64,000 nucleotides of DNA, taken from NCBI RefSeq assembly GCF_013450295.1, contig NZ_SKBR01000001.1, positions 123,501-187,500 of the forward strand. The letters run 5' to 3'. The notes under the pieces are model-generated. The model was given only the letters and a program-made list of their open reading frames with translations, had not been told where the DNA came from and ran no database searches. The position numbers and the translations under genes are program-made. How positions within the stretch are numbered: the stretch's first letter is position 1; every line of letters begins with the position of its first letter. This document shows, one piece after another, positions 17,800 through 27,464 of this stretch. The stretch comes from Streptomyces sp. AJS327 (GTDB taxonomy: Bacteria; Actinomycetota; Actinomycetes; Streptomycetales; Streptomycetaceae).

Positions 17800-18201
17800 G
17801 GGTGCGGGTTCCTCGCTGTGCTGGTGACGTGTACGTCGGCGCACGTGAACGACGGATGCCCGGTCGCGCGAGGCGGGGCCGCGGCGGAGCGCCGACGGCG
17901 TACGCGGGAGGTGCCGCGGCCGCGCACGGCCGGGGAACCTCGACGTAACTCATGGAAGGAGTTCCGGATACGGGAACACCGTGTCCGGAAAACGAACTCA
18001 CCCTACGCCACGTCTGATGATCCTTTGGTGCCTTTGCGAGATCGGTCACAAGTGGCCCAGACAACAGCCATAGCACCGGTATGCCCGTTCTCTGGTGGGT
18101 GGTTGGGGTTTCCGCTCCCGAATCGGACAGCCGTCTCCACCCTGCGGCGGCCGTGCTTGGGGAGGACCCTCACGCTGGGCTACGAGGACTACCATCGCAG
18201 C
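17800..18201. promoter_or_regulatory. Divergent control region between the POT gene and the two-component operon
   Basis: About 400 bp, more AT-rich than its surroundings around 17945-18080. GACGT-GT-ACGTC (17826-17837) lies close to the POT start. A larger inverted repeat, TTCCGGATACGG (17962-17973) with CCGTGTCCGGAA (17979-17990), 11 of 12 paired around GAACA, sits 163 bp upstream of the POT ATG and 211 bp upstream of the response-regulator ATG. Which gene it controls is unclear. Confidence 0.55.
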
Positions 18202-18882
18202 ATGACCCGAGTACTGCTCGCCGAGGACGACGCATCCATCTCCGAGCCGCTCGCCCGCGCCCTGCGCCGGGAGGGTTACGAGGTGGAGGTGCGGGAGGAC
18301 GGACCCGCCGCGCTGGAGGCGGGCCTCCGGGAGGGGATCGACCTCGTCGTACTGGACCTCGGCCTGCCCGGCATGGACGGCCTGGAGGTCTGCCGCCGCC
18401 TGCGCACCGAGGGACACACCTTCCCCGTGCTCGTGCTCACGGCCCGGGCCGACGAGGTGGACACCGTCGTCGGCCTGGACGCCGGAGCCGACGACTACGT
18501 CACCAAACCCTTCCGGCTCGCCGAGCTGCTGGCCCGCGTCCGGGCGCTGCTGCGCCGCGGTGGCGCGGCGGAGACGGCGCAGCCGTCCGCCCCGCACGGC
18601 GTGCGGATCGACGTCGAGTCGCACCGCGCCTGGATGGGCGAGGAGGAGCTTCAGCTCACCGCGAAGGAGTTCGACCTGCTGCGGGTCCTGGTGCGGGACG
18701 CGGGTCGGGTGGTGACCAGGGAGCAGTTGATGCGTGAGGTGTGGGACACCACCTGGTGGTCCTCCACCAAGACGCTCGACATGCACATCTCCTGGCTGCG
18801 GAAGAAGCTCCGGGACGACGCCGCCAACCCGCGCTACATCGCCACCGTGCGCGGCGTCGGCTTCCGCTTCGAGAAGAGCTAG
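18202..18882 (+). CDS. OmpR/PhoB-family response regulator
   Basis: 226 aa two-domain DNA-binding regulator. The receiver domain has AEDDAS (acidic pocket Asp9/Asp10), phosphoacceptor Asp52 in VVLDLGLPGMDG, Thr80 in VLTARAD and Lys102 in VTKPF. The winged-helix effector domain starts near residue 130, with LTAKEFDLLRVLVRDAG, VVTREQLMREVW, the recognition helix TKTLDMHISWLRKKL and the wing YIATVRGVGFRF. The frame is open far upstream, but the ATG at 18202 is the only start that gives a normal receiver. The kinase follows after 5 bp, so the two form an operon. The regulated genes are unknown; the divergent POT transporter is one candidate. Confidence 0.93.
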   Translation: MTRVLLAEDDASISEPLARALRREGYEVEVREDGPAALEAGLREGIDLVVLDLGLPGMDGLEVCRRLRTEGHTFPVLVLTARADEVDTVVGLDAGADDYVTKPFRLAELLARVRALLRRGGAAETAQPSAPHGVRIDVESHRAWMGEEELQLTAKEFDLLRVLVRDAGRVVTREQLMREVWDTTWWSSTKTLDMHISWLRKKLRDDAANPRYIATVRGVGFRFEKS

Positions 18883-18887
18883 CGGGG

Positions 18888-20162
18888 TTGCGGCGCCGAC
18901 TCATCCAGTCGACCCTCGCGGTGGTGCTCGTCGTCGTCGCGGTCTTCGGCGTCTCGCTGGTGATCGTGGAGAGCCGCACCATCGGCGACAGCGTGCGCGA
19001 GACCGTGCGCACCGAGGCCGTCCGGCTGGTCGCCACGGTGGAGAGCCAGGTGATGGAGGAGCAGGAGGTCACCCCGGACAGCGTGGGCAGCGCCGCCATC
19101 GCGTCCAACCACCACGTCCGGATCGAGATCCCGGGGCAGCACCCGATCGAGGTCGGTGACCGGCCCAGCGGCGACGTCATCGAGGCCCGGGAGTCCGGCT
19201 CGCACGGCGAGCTGGTGACGGTGCGGGTGGCCCGCTCCGAGATCCGCGCCGAGGTCGGCCGGACCCTGCTGATCATTCTGCTGGTGGCGCTGCTCGCCGT
19301 GACGGCGGCCGCCGTGCTGGCCGTGCGCCAGGCGCACCGGGTCGCGGCGCCGCTCACCGACCTCGCGGAGACCGCCGAGCGGCTCGGCTCCGGCGACCCC
19401 CGCCCCCGGCACCGGCGCTACGGCGTCCCCGAGCTGGACCGGGTCGCGGAGGTGCTGGACGCCAGCGCCGACCGGATCGGGCGGATGCTGACGGCCGAGC
19501 GGCGGCTCGCCGCCGACGCCTCGCACCAGCTGCGCACCCCGCTCACCGCGCTCTCCATGCGGCTGGAGGAGATCATCGCGACGGCCGAGACGGACGACCC
19601 GGAGGACCGCGCGGTGGCCCGGGAGGAGGCCACCATCGCGCTGGCCCAGGTGGAGCGGCTGACCGACGTCGTCCAGCGGCTGCTCACCAACTCCCGCGAC
19701 ACCCGTTCCGCCTCGGCCGTCGCCTTCGACCTGGACGAGGTGGTCACCCAGCAGCTGGCCGAGTGGCGCCCGGCCTACCGGGGCGAGGGCCGCGCGATCG
19801 TGCGCTCCGGCAAGACCGGCCTGCGCGCGGTCGGCACCCCCGGGGCGGTCGCGCAGGTCCTGGCCACGCTGATCGAGAACTCGCTGATGCACGGCGACGG
19901 CACCGTGGCGCTGCGCACCCGCGTCACCGGGAACCAGGTGGTCGTCGAGGTCACCGACGACGGTCCGGGCGTCGCCCCGCAGCTCGGCTCACGGGTCTTC
20001 GAACGGACGGTGAGCGGCCGGAACTCCACCGGGCTCGGACTGGCCGTCGCGCGGGACCTGGCCGAGGCGGACGGGGGGCGGCTGGAACTACTTCAGCAGC
20101 TGCCGCCGGTCTTCGCGCTCTTTCTCAGCCGCGCGGTCGAGGACCCCGGCGACCGGCTCTGA
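18888..20162 (+). CDS. Membrane sensor histidine kinase
   Basis: Partner of the preceding response regulator, 424 aa from a TTG start 5 bp after its stop. Helix 1 spans about residues 8-27, followed by a 95-residue extracytoplasmic domain (about 30-122) with no family I can name, helix 2 (about 126-146) and a HAMP-like segment. The phosphoacceptor His213 lies in DASHQLRTPLTAL. The ATPase core has the N box TLIENSLMHG, G1 DDGPGVA and G2 STGLGLAVAR. The final 25 residues (LLQQLPPVFALFLSR) are encoded by DNA that also encodes the end of the convergent GtrA gene, a 75-bp antisense coding overlap. The sensed signal is unknown. Confidence 0.9.
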   Translation: MRRRLIQSTLAVVLVVVAVFGVSLVIVESRTIGDSVRETVRTEAVRLVATVESQVMEEQEVTPDSVGSAAIASNHHVRIEIPGQHPIEVGDRPSGDVIEARESGSHGELVTVRVARSEIRAEVGRTLLIILLVALLAVTAAAVLAVRQAHRVAAPLTDLAETAERLGSGDPRPRHRRYGVPELDRVAEVLDASADRIGRMLTAERRLAADASHQLRTPLTALSMRLEEIIATAETDDPEDRAVAREEATIALAQVERLTDVVQRLLTNSRDTRSASAVAFDLDEVVTQQLAEWRPAYRGEGRAIVRSGKTGLRAVGTPGAVAQVLATLIENSLMHGDGTVALRTRVTGNQVVVEVTDDGPGVAPQLGSRVFERTVSGRNSTGLGLAVARDLAEADGGRLELLQQLPPVFALFLSRAVEDPGDRL

Positions 20163-21038
20163 CGCCCCGGCGCCGGACGGGCCCGAGCCGCCCTCCGCCG
20201 TGTCGGCCACGTTCGCCGCGTCCACCACGTTCGCCGCGTCCACCGTGTTCCCGGTGTCCGCCGTGTCCGTCGCGGAACCGGCCGTCGCCACCGGCCCCGT
20301 CGCCACCGGCTCGGGGCTCTCCGCGCCCGGTTCGGCGGTCGCGGGGCCCACCGGGGCCGAGGAGTCCGTCAAGTCCGCCGCGTCAGCCGGGCTCGCGGCG
20401 TCCCGGGCGTCCACGGAGTCGCGGGAGACCGACGTGTCCGGGGAGTCCGACGTGTCCGTGGGGCCCGGGGCCGGGGGGTCGCTGCCCTTGGCGGGGGCGG
20501 TGCCGCTCCGGTCGCGGAAGACCCAGGTCCGGTAGGACCAGAAGCGGAACGCGGTGCCGAGGCCGAGCCCGATCACGTTCTTGGCGATGTTGTCCGCCAG
20601 CGGCGAGGTGTAGCCGAGGCCGTAGTGCGAGAGCGCCAGGATGCCGTTCTCCAGCACCAGCGCGATACCGCTGAAGAAGAAGAACAGCATGGTCTCGCGG
20701 TGTGCCTGGGTCTTGTCGATGTGGCGGTAGGTCCAGTACCGGTTGCCCAGGTAGTTGGTGACGATGGCGACCGTCTGCGCGATGACGCCGGAGCGGATGG
20801 GCGCGAGCTGGAACGTGTGGATGCAGAGGTTGAAGATCGCCACGTTGATGAGTGCGCCGACCGCGCCCACGGTCCCGAACTTGGCCAGCTCCCGGGTAAG
20901 CCGTTCGAATCGTGAGCGCAGTGCGCGTGTGGTGCGCGGGTCGCTGGCGGCGATCGTCGATCTCCCCGTCTTGGCTCGGCTGGTCCTGCCGGTGGTCGCG
21001 TGGCGGCTGTCCGTCCGTCGCGCTCGTCCGTCCGCCAC
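20088..21038 (-). CDS. GtrA-family membrane protein with long acidic Ala/Thr/Asp tail
   Basis: Four-helix membrane protein of the GtrA/DPMS family, linked to flipping or handling of polyprenyl-linked sugars. 316 aa from the GTG at 21038. The GtrA domain spans about residues 50-180: KFGTVGAVGALINVAIFNLC, VTNYLGNRYWTYRH, the long hydrophobic FFFFSGIALVLENGILAL, and NVIGLGLGTAFRFWSYRTWVF, which is diagnostic. About 130 C-terminal residues are low-complexity (Asp, Ala, Thr, Ser, Pro), including the repeat DAANVVDAANVADTA, encoded by an 18-bp DNA repeat near 20206-20270. The 3' end overlaps the histidine kinase gene by 75 bp. It could contribute to the surface-glycan functions encoded further along. 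Confidence 0.88.
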   Translation of the reverse strand: MADGRARRTDSRHATTGRTSRAKTGRSTIAASDPRTTRALRSRFERLTRELAKFGTVGAVGALINVAIFNLCIHTFQLAPIRSGVIAQTVAIVTNYLGNRYWTYRHIDKTQAHRETMLFFFFSGIALVLENGILALSHYGLGYTSPLADNIAKNVIGLGLGTAFRFWSYRTWVFRDRSGTAPAKGSDPPAPGPTDTSDSPDTSVSRDSVDARDAASPADAADLTDSSAPVGPATAEPGAESPEPVATGPVATAGSATDTADTGNTVDAANVVDAANVADTAEGGSGPSGAGASEPVAGVLDRAAEKEREDRRQLLK

Positions 21039-21153
21039 ATGCTAACCAGCACCGGTGGCCGCCCGTACGAAGGTCGCCGGGATCCCGCCGCCCACGCGGG
21101 TGGCCGAAACCCACCGGGAGAGCTGGCCGGATGGGTGCCGCTAGCCTGGGGGC

Positions 21154-22341
21154 GTGACGTTCCCGGTAGTCGGCGTGGTCGGCGGTGGCCAGCTCGCCCG
21201 TATGACGTATGAGGCGGGTATCCCGCTAGGTATCAGGTTCCGGCTCCTCTCGGAGGGGCCACGGGATGCGGCCGCGCAGGTCATCCCGGATGTGGTGGTC
21301 GGCGACCACCGGGACCTGGCGACCCTCCGTGCCTTCGCGCGGGGCTGTGACGTGATCACTTTCGATCACGAGCACGTCCCGACCGATCACCTGCGGGCGC
21401 TGGAGGCGGACGGGGTGGCCGTCCGCCCGGGGCCCGACGCCCTGGTGCACGCCCAGGACAAGGGCGTGATGCGGGAGCGGCTGGACCGGCTCGGAATCGC
21501 CAGCCCCCGGCACCGGCTGGTGCGGGATCCGGCCGACGTGGCGGCCTTCGCCCGGGAGCTGACCGAGGCGGACGGCGCCACCGGGGCGCCCGCGGCGGCG
21601 GGTGGCCCAGACGGCTTCCCGGTGGTCCTGAAGACGGTGCGCGGCGGGTACGACGGCAAGGGCGTCTGGGTGGTGCGCGAGGCCGGGCAGGCCGCGGAGC
21701 CCTTCCGGGCGGGCGTGCCCGTACTGGCCGAGGAGAAGGTCGACTTCGTCCGGGAGCTGGCCGCCAACGTGGTGCGCTCCGCGCACGGGCAGGCCGTCGC
21801 CTACCCGGTGGTGGAGTCCGTGCAGCGGGACGGAGTCTGCGACACCGTGATCGCCCCCGCCCCCGGGCTGCCCGAGGAGCGGTCGCTGGAGGCCCAGCGG
21901 CTCGCGCTCACCGTCGCCGAGGAGCTGGGTGTGGTCGGGCACCTCGCGGTCGAGCTGTTCGAGACCCGGGACGGCCGGGTGCTCGTCAACGAGCTGGCGA
22001 TGCGGCCGCACAACTCCGGGCACTGGACCCAGGAGGGCGCGATCACCTCGCAGTTCGCCAACCACGTGCGGGCGGTGCTCGACCTGCCGTTGGGCGACCC
22101 GCGGGCCCGCGCGCGGTGGACGGTGATGGCCAACGTCCTGGGCGGCGACTACCCGGACATGTACCCCGCCTACCTGCACTGCATGGCCCGCGACCCCCGG
22201 CTCGCCATCCACATGTACGGCAAGGACGTGAAGCCGGGCCGGAAGGTCGGCCATGTGACGGTCTGGGGGGACGAGTTGACGGACGTCCGGGAGCGGGCGG
22301 CGCACGCCGCGGGCTACCTGCGCGGCACGGTCACCGAGTGA
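21154..22341 (+). CDS. purK: N5-carboxyaminoimidazole ribonucleotide synthetase
   Basis: ATP-grasp enzyme that carboxylates AIR to N5-CAIR with ATP and bicarbonate in de novo purine synthesis. 395 aa from the GTG at 21154; the N-terminus, [11 protein letters not shown], is the PurK signature. [18 protein letters not shown] supplies the ATP-binding Lys, and [28 protein letters not shown] (metal-binding Glu/Asn) and [17 protein letters not shown] are diagnostic. A 15-residue Ala/Gly/Pro insertion ([13 protein letters not shown]) interrupts the ATP-grasp domain near residue 140. purE follows after 253 bp, so they may be co-transcribed although the gap is long. Confidence 0.96.
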   Translation: MTFPVVGVVGGGQLARMTYEAGIPLGIRFRLLSEGPRDAAAQVIPDVVVGDHRDLATLRAFARGCDVITFDHEHVPTDHLRALEADGVAVRPGPDALVHAQDKGVMRERLDRLGIASPRHRLVRDPADVAAFARELTEADGATGAPAAAGGPDGFPVVLKTVRGGYDGKGVWVVREAGQAAEPFRAGVPVLAEEKVDFVRELAANVVRSAHGQAVAYPVVESVQRDGVCDTVIAPAPGLPEERSLEAQRLALTVAEELGVVGHLAVELFETRDGRVLVNELAMRPHNSGHWTQEGAITSQFANHVRAVLDLPLGDPRARARWTVMANVLGGDYPDMYPAYLHCMARDPRLAIHMYGKDVKPGRKVGHVTVWGDELTDVRERAAHAAGYLRGTVTE

Positions 22342-22594
22342 CCCGACGCTCCGGCGGACGCCCGCGTGGCGCGGGGCGTGGGTGGCCCCCGTGCCGTCCC
22401 ACGGGTTCCACCCGTCCCGGGCGCTCTGTACATTCCGTGTGTTCCGCGCGTCCGGTCGTCCCCGCCGCGTCCCGTGGCTGGTCACCGGGTTCCCGCCGGA
22501 CCGGGCCGCCCCGTGCGCCCGGGGAGCCGGCGGCGCGCCGGCCGGCCCGGGGCGCGGCCCAGCAGCGAGTACCCGCACCAGCAAGGAGTCCGAT

Positions 22595-23134
22595 ATGACC
22601 ACCGCAGCACCCGCGCCCCTCGTCGGCATCGTCATGGGCTCGGACTCGGACTGGCCCGTCATGGAGGCCGCGGCCAAGGCCCTCGCCGAGTTCGAGGTGC
22701 CCTACGAGGTCGACGTCGTCTCCGCGCACCGGATGCCGCGCGAGATGATCGCCTACGGGGAGGCCGCGGCCGGGCGCGGGCTGAAGGCGATCATCGCGGG
22801 GGCCGGGGGAGCGGCCCATCTGCCGGGGATGCTCGCCTCCGTCACCACGCTGCCGGTGATCGGGGTGCCGGTTCCGCTGAAGTACCTCGACGGCATGGAC
22901 TCGCTGCTGTCGATCGTGCAGATGCCCGCCGGGGTGCCGGTGGCCACCGTCTCGGTGGGCGGCGCGCGGAACGCCGGGCTGCTGGCCGTCCGGCAGCTCG
23001 CCGCGCACGACCGCGAACTGGCCGAGCGGATGGAGCACTTCCAGGCGGAACTCAACGACCAGGCGACGCAGAAGGGCAAGCGCCTGCGGAGCAAGACCGC
23101 GGGCCAGCCGGAATTCGGATTCGGAGGCCGCTGA
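22595..23134 (+). CDS. purE: N5-CAIR mutase (PurE class I)
   Basis: Interconverts N5-CAIR and CAIR in purine synthesis. 179 aa from the ATG at 22595 with AAGGAG upstream; the frame is open further up but without a ribosome site. GSDSDWPVM (about 15-23), SAHRMP with His45, [11 protein letters not shown] and [20 protein letters not shown] are the substrate- and CO2-binding loops. A short Lys/Arg-rich tail ends the protein. Only one base separates its stop from the ATG of the dipeptidase gene, so those two are probably translated from one message. Confidence 0.96.
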   Translation: MTTAAPAPLVGIVMGSDSDWPVMEAAAKALAEFEVPYEVDVVSAHRMPREMIAYGEAAAGRGLKAIIAGAGGAAHLPGMLASVTTLPVIGVPVPLKYLDGMDSLLSIVQMPAGVPVATVSVGGARNAGLLAVRQLAAHDRELAERMEHFQAELNDQATQKGKRLRSKTAGQPEFGFGGR

Positions 23135-23135
23135 C

Positions 23136-24326
23136 ATGACCCAGGAACTCCTCGACCGGGCACGTGAACTGCTGCGCCAGCACCCCGTGGTGGACGGTCA
23201 CAACGATCTGCCCTGGACCCTGCGTGAGCAGGTGACCTACGACCTCGACCAGCGGGACATCGCGCGGGACCAGAGCGCCCACACGCACACCGACATCCCC
23301 CGACTGCGCGCCGGTGGCGTCGGCGCGCAGTTCTGGTCTGTCTACGTCGCCACCGGCCTGACCGGGGACAGCGCCGTCAGCGCCTGCCTGGAGCAGATCG
23401 ACGTGGTGCGGCGCCTCGCCGCGCGCTACCCCGACGACCTGCGGCTGGCGTACACCGCGCGGGAGATGGAGGAGGCGCGCGCCGCGGGGCGGATCGCCTC
23501 GCTGATGGGCGCCGAGGGTGGGCACTCCATCGACAACTCCCTCGCGACGCTGCGCGCCCTCTACCAACTCGGCGTGCGCTACATGACGTTGACCCACAAC
23601 GACTCGCTCGCCTGGGCCGACTCCGCCACCGACGAGCCGCGCGCGGACGGCCTCTCCCGGTTCGGGGAGGAGGTCGTGCGGGAGATGAACCGGCTCGGCA
23701 TGCTCGTCGACCTCTCGCACGTGGCGGCGAGCACGATGCGCGACGCGCTGCGGGTGAGCGCGGCGCCGGTGCTCTTCTCACACTCCTCGGCCCGCGCGGT
23801 CTGCCCGCACCCGCGCAACATCCCCGACGACGTCCTCGCCCGGCTGCCGGAGAACGGGGGCGTGGCCATGGTGACCTTCGTCCCCAAGTTCCTCTCCACG
23901 GCGGCCGGGGACTGGTGGAAACAGGCCACCGCGGACCTGGCCGAGCGGGGCCTGTCGCTCTTCGGCACCGACCCCGCGTCGGTGGCGGCCCGCCGCGCCT
24001 ACGAGGAGACCAACCCGGCGCCGCCGGTGACCGTCGCCACCGCCGCCGACCATCTGGACCACATGCGCGAGGTGGCCGGTATCGACCACCTCGGGCTGGG
24101 TGGCGACTACGACGGCATGCCCTTCGGCCCCACCGGGCTGGAGGACGTGGCGGGCTACCCGAACCTCGTCGCGGAACTCCTGGACCGCCGCTGGTCCGAG
24201 GCCGACCTCGCCAAGCTGACCTGGCAGAACGCGGTGCGCGTGCTGGGCGCGGCGGAGGAGGTCGCCCGTGGCCTCCAGGCCGAACGCGGCCCCTCCATCG
24301 CCACCTTCGCCCAGCTGGACGGCTGA
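23136..24326 (+). CDS. Membrane-dipeptidase-type (peptidase M19) zinc dipeptidase
   Basis: Renal-dipeptidase family TIM-barrel hydrolase, 396 aa, that cleaves dipeptides, in some members L-D or D-D dipeptides. Zinc ligands: DGHNDLPW (His22, Asp24), MGAEGGHS (bridging Glu127), VDLSHV (His195) and SHSSAR (His216). [18 protein letters not shown] near residue 320 is the substrate-binding segment. There is no signal peptide, so it acts in the cytoplasm. The ATG lies one base after the purE stop, with GGAGG inside the end of purE, implying coupling to purine synthesis. The biochemical reason is unclear; recycling of peptides or of cell-wall dipeptides is possible. It ends at a perfect hairpin. Confidence 0.92.
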   Translation: MTQELLDRARELLRQHPVVDGHNDLPWTLREQVTYDLDQRDIARDQSAHTHTDIPRLRAGGVGAQFWSVYVATGLTGDSAVSACLEQIDVVRRLAARYPDDLRLAYTAREMEEARAAGRIASLMGAEGGHSIDNSLATLRALYQLGVRYMTLTHNDSLAWADSATDEPRADGLSRFGEEVVREMNRLGMLVDLSHVAASTMRDALRVSAAPVLFSHSSARAVCPHPRNIPDDVLARLPENGGVAMVTFVPKFLSTAAGDWWKQATADLAERGLSLFGTDPASVAARRAYEETNPAPPVTVATAADHLDHMREVAGIDHLGLGGDYDGMPFGPTGLEDVAGYPNLVAELLDRRWSEADLAKLTWQNAVRVLGAAEEVARGLQAERGPSIATFAQLDG

Positions 24327-24376
24327 CCCGTCCCGCTCACGCGGAACGCCCTCCCCGTACTCGGGACCCCGTACGT

Positions 24377-24408
24377 GGAACGCCCCGGCCATCCGGCCGG
24401 GGCGTTCC
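24377..24408. terminator. Bidirectional terminator after the dipeptidase gene
   Basis: GGAACGCCCCGGCC (24377-24390) and GGCCGGGGCGTTCC (24395-24408) pair perfectly around ATCC. It lies between convergent genes. Confidence 0.85.
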
Positions 24409-24482
24409 GTGGTTCCGGCGGTCCGGAGCGGGTGCGCGCGGGCCGCCGCCCCGGGTGGGGCGACGGCCGAAGTGCGGTGTGA

Positions 24483-25655
24483 TCAGGGCAGGTTGCGAGC
24501 CATCACGACGCGCTGGACCTGGTTGGTGCCCTCGTAGATCTGCGTGATCTTGGCGTCCCGCATCATCCGCTCGACGGGGTAGTCGCGGGTGTAGCCGTAG
24601 CCGCCGAGCAGCTGCACGGCGTCGGTGGTGATCTCCATGGCGGCGTCCGAGGCGTAGCACTTGGCGGCGGCGCCGAAGAAGGTCAGGTCGCCGTCCAGCC
24701 GCTCGGACTTGGCCGCCGCCGCGTAGGTCAGCTGCCGCGCGGCCTCCAGCTTCATCGCCATGTCGGCCAGCATGAACTGGACGCCCTGGAAGTCGCCCAC
24801 CGGCTTGCCGAACTGCTTGCGCTCGGCGACGTACCCCTTGGCGTAGTCGAGGGCGCCCTGCGCGATGCCCAGCGCCTGCGCGGCGATGGTGATACGGGTG
24901 TGGTCCAGGGTCTTCATCGCGGTGGCGAAGCCGGTGCCCTCGGCGCCGATCATGCGGCTGGCCGGAATCCGCACGTTGTCCAGGTAGACCTCGCGGGTGG
25001 GGGAGCCCTTGATGCCGAGCTTCTTCTCCGGGGCGCCGAACGAGACGCCCTCGTCGCCCTTCTCGACGACGAAGGCGGAGATGCCCTTGGTGCGCTTCTC
25101 CGGATCGGTGACGGCCATCACCGTGTAGTACTCCGAGACCCCGGCGTTGGTGATCCACCGTTTCACGCCGTTCAGGACGTACTCGTCGCCGTCCCGCACG
25201 GCCCTGGTCCTCATGCCGCCCGCGTCGGAACCGGCGTCCGGCTCGCTCAGGCAGTACGAGAACATCGCGTCGCCCTGGGCCAGCGGCGGCAGGCAGGAGC
25301 GCTTCAGCTCCTCCGAACCGGAGAGCATCACCGGCAGCGAGCCGAGCTTGTTGACGGCGGGGATCAGCGAGGACGACCCGCACACCCGGGCCACCTCCTC
25401 GATGACGATCACCGTGGCCAGCGCGTCCGCGCCCGCCCCGCCGAACTCCTCGGGGACGTGCACCGCGTGCAGGTCGTTGGAGACGAGCGCGTCCAGTGCC
25501 TCCTGCGGGAAGCGCGCCTCCTCGTCCACCTCGGCGGCGAAGGGCGCGATCTTCGCCTCGGCGAGCGCGCGCACCGAGTCACGGAGCATCTGGTGCTCCT
25601 CGGACGGCCGGTAGAGGTCGAAATCAGCGGCTGCGCGGTTTGCGGAGGACGCCAA
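24483..25655 (-). CDS. Acyl-CoA dehydrogenase
   Basis: FAD enzyme of fatty-acid or branched-chain acyl-CoA oxidation, 390 aa. It starts at TTG 25655 behind AGAGGAG; no ATG or GTG fits as well. Domains in order: N-terminal helices, the middle barrel with YCLSEPDAGSDAGGM and NGVKRWITNAG (FAD and substrate contacts), and the C-terminal helical domain. The catalytic base is Glu375 in QIYEGTNQVQRVVMAR, the position used by short- and medium-chain enzymes. GYVAERKQFGKPVGDFQ and LLGGYGYTRDYPVERMMRDAKI are diagnostic. Chain-length preference cannot be read off. It stands alone, divergent from the Ugd gene. Confidence 0.94.
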   Translation of the reverse strand: MASSANRAAADFDLYRPSEEHQMLRDSVRALAEAKIAPFAAEVDEEARFPQEALDALVSNDLHAVHVPEEFGGAGADALATVIVIEEVARVCGSSSLIPAVNKLGSLPVMLSGSEELKRSCLPPLAQGDAMFSYCLSEPDAGSDAGGMRTRAVRDGDEYVLNGVKRWITNAGVSEYYTVMAVTDPEKRTKGISAFVVEKGDEGVSFGAPEKKLGIKGSPTREVYLDNVRIPASRMIGAEGTGFATAMKTLDHTRITIAAQALGIAQGALDYAKGYVAERKQFGKPVGDFQGVQFMLADMAMKLEAARQLTYAAAAKSERLDGDLTFFGAAAKCYASDAAMEITTDAVQLLGGYGYTRDYPVERMMRDAKITQIYEGTNQVQRVVMARNLP

Positions 25656-25817
25656 GGTGTCTCACTCCTCTGAGCACGGAGTTGCCGGATTGCTAATTAC
25701 CGTTAAGTAACTCAATTTTAGGGGTGGATCGGTGAACGCGGATACGTGAGCTTCACGACAGAGACGACCCCGTTATGCTCACGGCAGCCTCCAGCCAGTC
25801 TGCATCGAGGAGCACCG

Positions 25818-27161
25818 ATGGCCCCGCCGAAAATCACCGTGATCGGCACCGGATACCTGGGCGCCACCCACGCCGCCGCCATGGCGGAGCTGGGCTTCGA
25901 CGTCCTGGGGCTGGACGTCGACCCCCAGAAGATCGCCCTGCTGGAGCGCGGTGAGCCGCCGATGTTCGAGCCGGGCCTGGGCGACCTGCTCCGGGCGCAC
26001 GCCCTCGGGGTGGAGGGCTCCACCGGCCGTCTGCGCTTCACCACCTCCTGGGAGGAGGTCGGGGAGTTCGGCGACGTCCACTTCGTCTGCGTCAACACCC
26101 CGCAGAAGCAGGGCGAGTACGCCTGCGACATGTCCTACGTGGACCGCGCGTTCGAGTCACTGGCGCCGTGGCTGCGGCGTCCGGCGCTGGTGGTCGGCAA
26201 GTCCACCGTGCCGGTGGGCAGCGCGGAGCGGCTCGCGGAGCGGCTCGTGGAGCTGGCCCCGGCGGGCGCGGAGGTGGAGCTCGCCTGGAACCCGGAGTTC
26301 CTGCGGGAGGGCTTCGCGGTGCGGGACACGCTGCACCCGGACCGGATCGTTGTCGGCGTGCGCGGGGAGCGTGCCGAGCGGCGGCTGCGCGAGGTCTACG
26401 CGACGCCGTGCGCGGAGGGCTCCCCCTTCGTCGTCACCGACTTCCCCACCGCCGAGCTGGTGAAGACCGCCGCCAACTCCTTCCTCGCCACCAAGATCTC
26501 GTTCATCAACGCGATGGCCGAGGTGTGCGAGGCGGCCGGCGGGGACGTCGTCAAGCTGGCCGAGGCGATCGGGTACGACGACCGGATCGGCCGGAAGTTC
26601 CTCCGGGCCGGGATCGGGTTCGGCGGTGGCTGTCTGCCGAAGGACATCCGGGCCTTCATGGCGCGCGCCGGTGAGCTGGGCGCCTCCGAGGCGCTGACCT
26701 TCCTGCGCGAGGTCGACTCGATCAACATGCGCCGCCGCGCGCAGATGGTGGAGCTGACCCGGGACGCGGTGGGCGGCACCCTGCTGGGCAAGCGCGTCGC
26801 GGTGCTCGGCGCCACCTTCAAGCCCGACTCGGACGACGTGCGGGACTCGCCCGCGCTGAACGTCGCCGGGCAGCTGCACCTCCAGGGGGCGCAGGTCACC
26901 GTCTACGACCCGAAGGGGATGGAGAACGCCCGCGCCCTCTTCCCGACCCTGGGCTACGCCGCCAGCGTCCAGGACGCGGCGCGCGGCGCCGACGTGCTGC
27001 TGCACCTCACCGAGTGGCCGGAGTTCGGCGAACTGGACCCGGCGGCGATCGGCGGCACCGTCGCCCGGCGGCACCTGCTCGACGGGCGGAACACGCTCGA
27101 CCCGGTGCCGTGGCGCAAGGAGGGCTGGACCTTCCGCGCCCTCGGCCGCCCCACCGCCTGA
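25818..27161 (+). CDS. ugd: UDP-glucose/GDP-mannose 6-dehydrogenase family (probable UDP-glucose 6-dehydrogenase)
   Basis: NAD-dependent four-electron dehydrogenase that makes a nucleotide uronic acid for surface polymers. 447 aa from the ATG at 25818 with GAGGA upstream. The Rossmann motif is VIGTGYLGATHA (8-19). NTPQKQGEYACDM, GKSTVPVG, WNPEFLREGFAV, ELVKTAANSFLATKISFINA (Lys216) and the thioester Cys272 in GFGGGCLPKDI are present, and the C-terminal domain has GATFKPDSDDVRDSP. UDP-glucose is the usual substrate, but GDP-mannose cannot be excluded. It is a single gene; its product could feed the glycosyltransferases encoded at 31.7 and 47.6 kb. Confidence 0.92.
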   Translation: MAPPKITVIGTGYLGATHAAAMAELGFDVLGLDVDPQKIALLERGEPPMFEPGLGDLLRAHALGVEGSTGRLRFTTSWEEVGEFGDVHFVCVNTPQKQGEYACDMSYVDRAFESLAPWLRRPALVVGKSTVPVGSAERLAERLVELAPAGAEVELAWNPEFLREGFAVRDTLHPDRIVVGVRGERAERRLREVYATPCAEGSPFVVTDFPTAELVKTAANSFLATKISFINAMAEVCEAAGGDVVKLAEAIGYDDRIGRKFLRAGIGFGGGCLPKDIRAFMARAGELGASEALTFLREVDSINMRRRAQMVELTRDAVGGTLLGKRVAVLGATFKPDSDDVRDSPALNVAGQLHLQGAQVTVYDPKGMENARALFPTLGYAASVQDAARGADVLLHLTEWPEFGELDPAAIGGTVARRHLLDGRNTLDPVPWRKEGWTFRALGRPTA

Positions 27162-27464
27162 CGGTCCGCCCCTTCCCGCACGCCCCCGCCGCACGGCGGC
27201 CCTGGACGCCCGGCCGTCCGTCCGGTGGTCCGCCCGGCGCCGTCCGCCCGGCCGTCGGGCCCGCGCCGGACGGCCGCCGGGGGCTCAGGCGGGTGGGGCG
27301 TGGGGTGCGGCGGCGCGCGCGGTAGCCGCGCGTCGTGGTGTGCTGAGATCACCGTCCCCGCCGCCGCGCCTCCGCTGGTGACGAGCCGGTGGTGACCGAA
27401 CGCGCGGAACCGACGAGCGTGGTGCGCGAGCACCACGGACCAGCCAGTGGAAGGAAGCAGCACC
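27162..27464 (+). other. Intergenic region between ugd and the second VOC gene
   Basis: About 300 bp, GC-rich, no gene supported and no clear hairpin or promoter. GGAAGGAAG at 27449-27457 is the ribosome site of the following gene. Confidence 0.5.
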
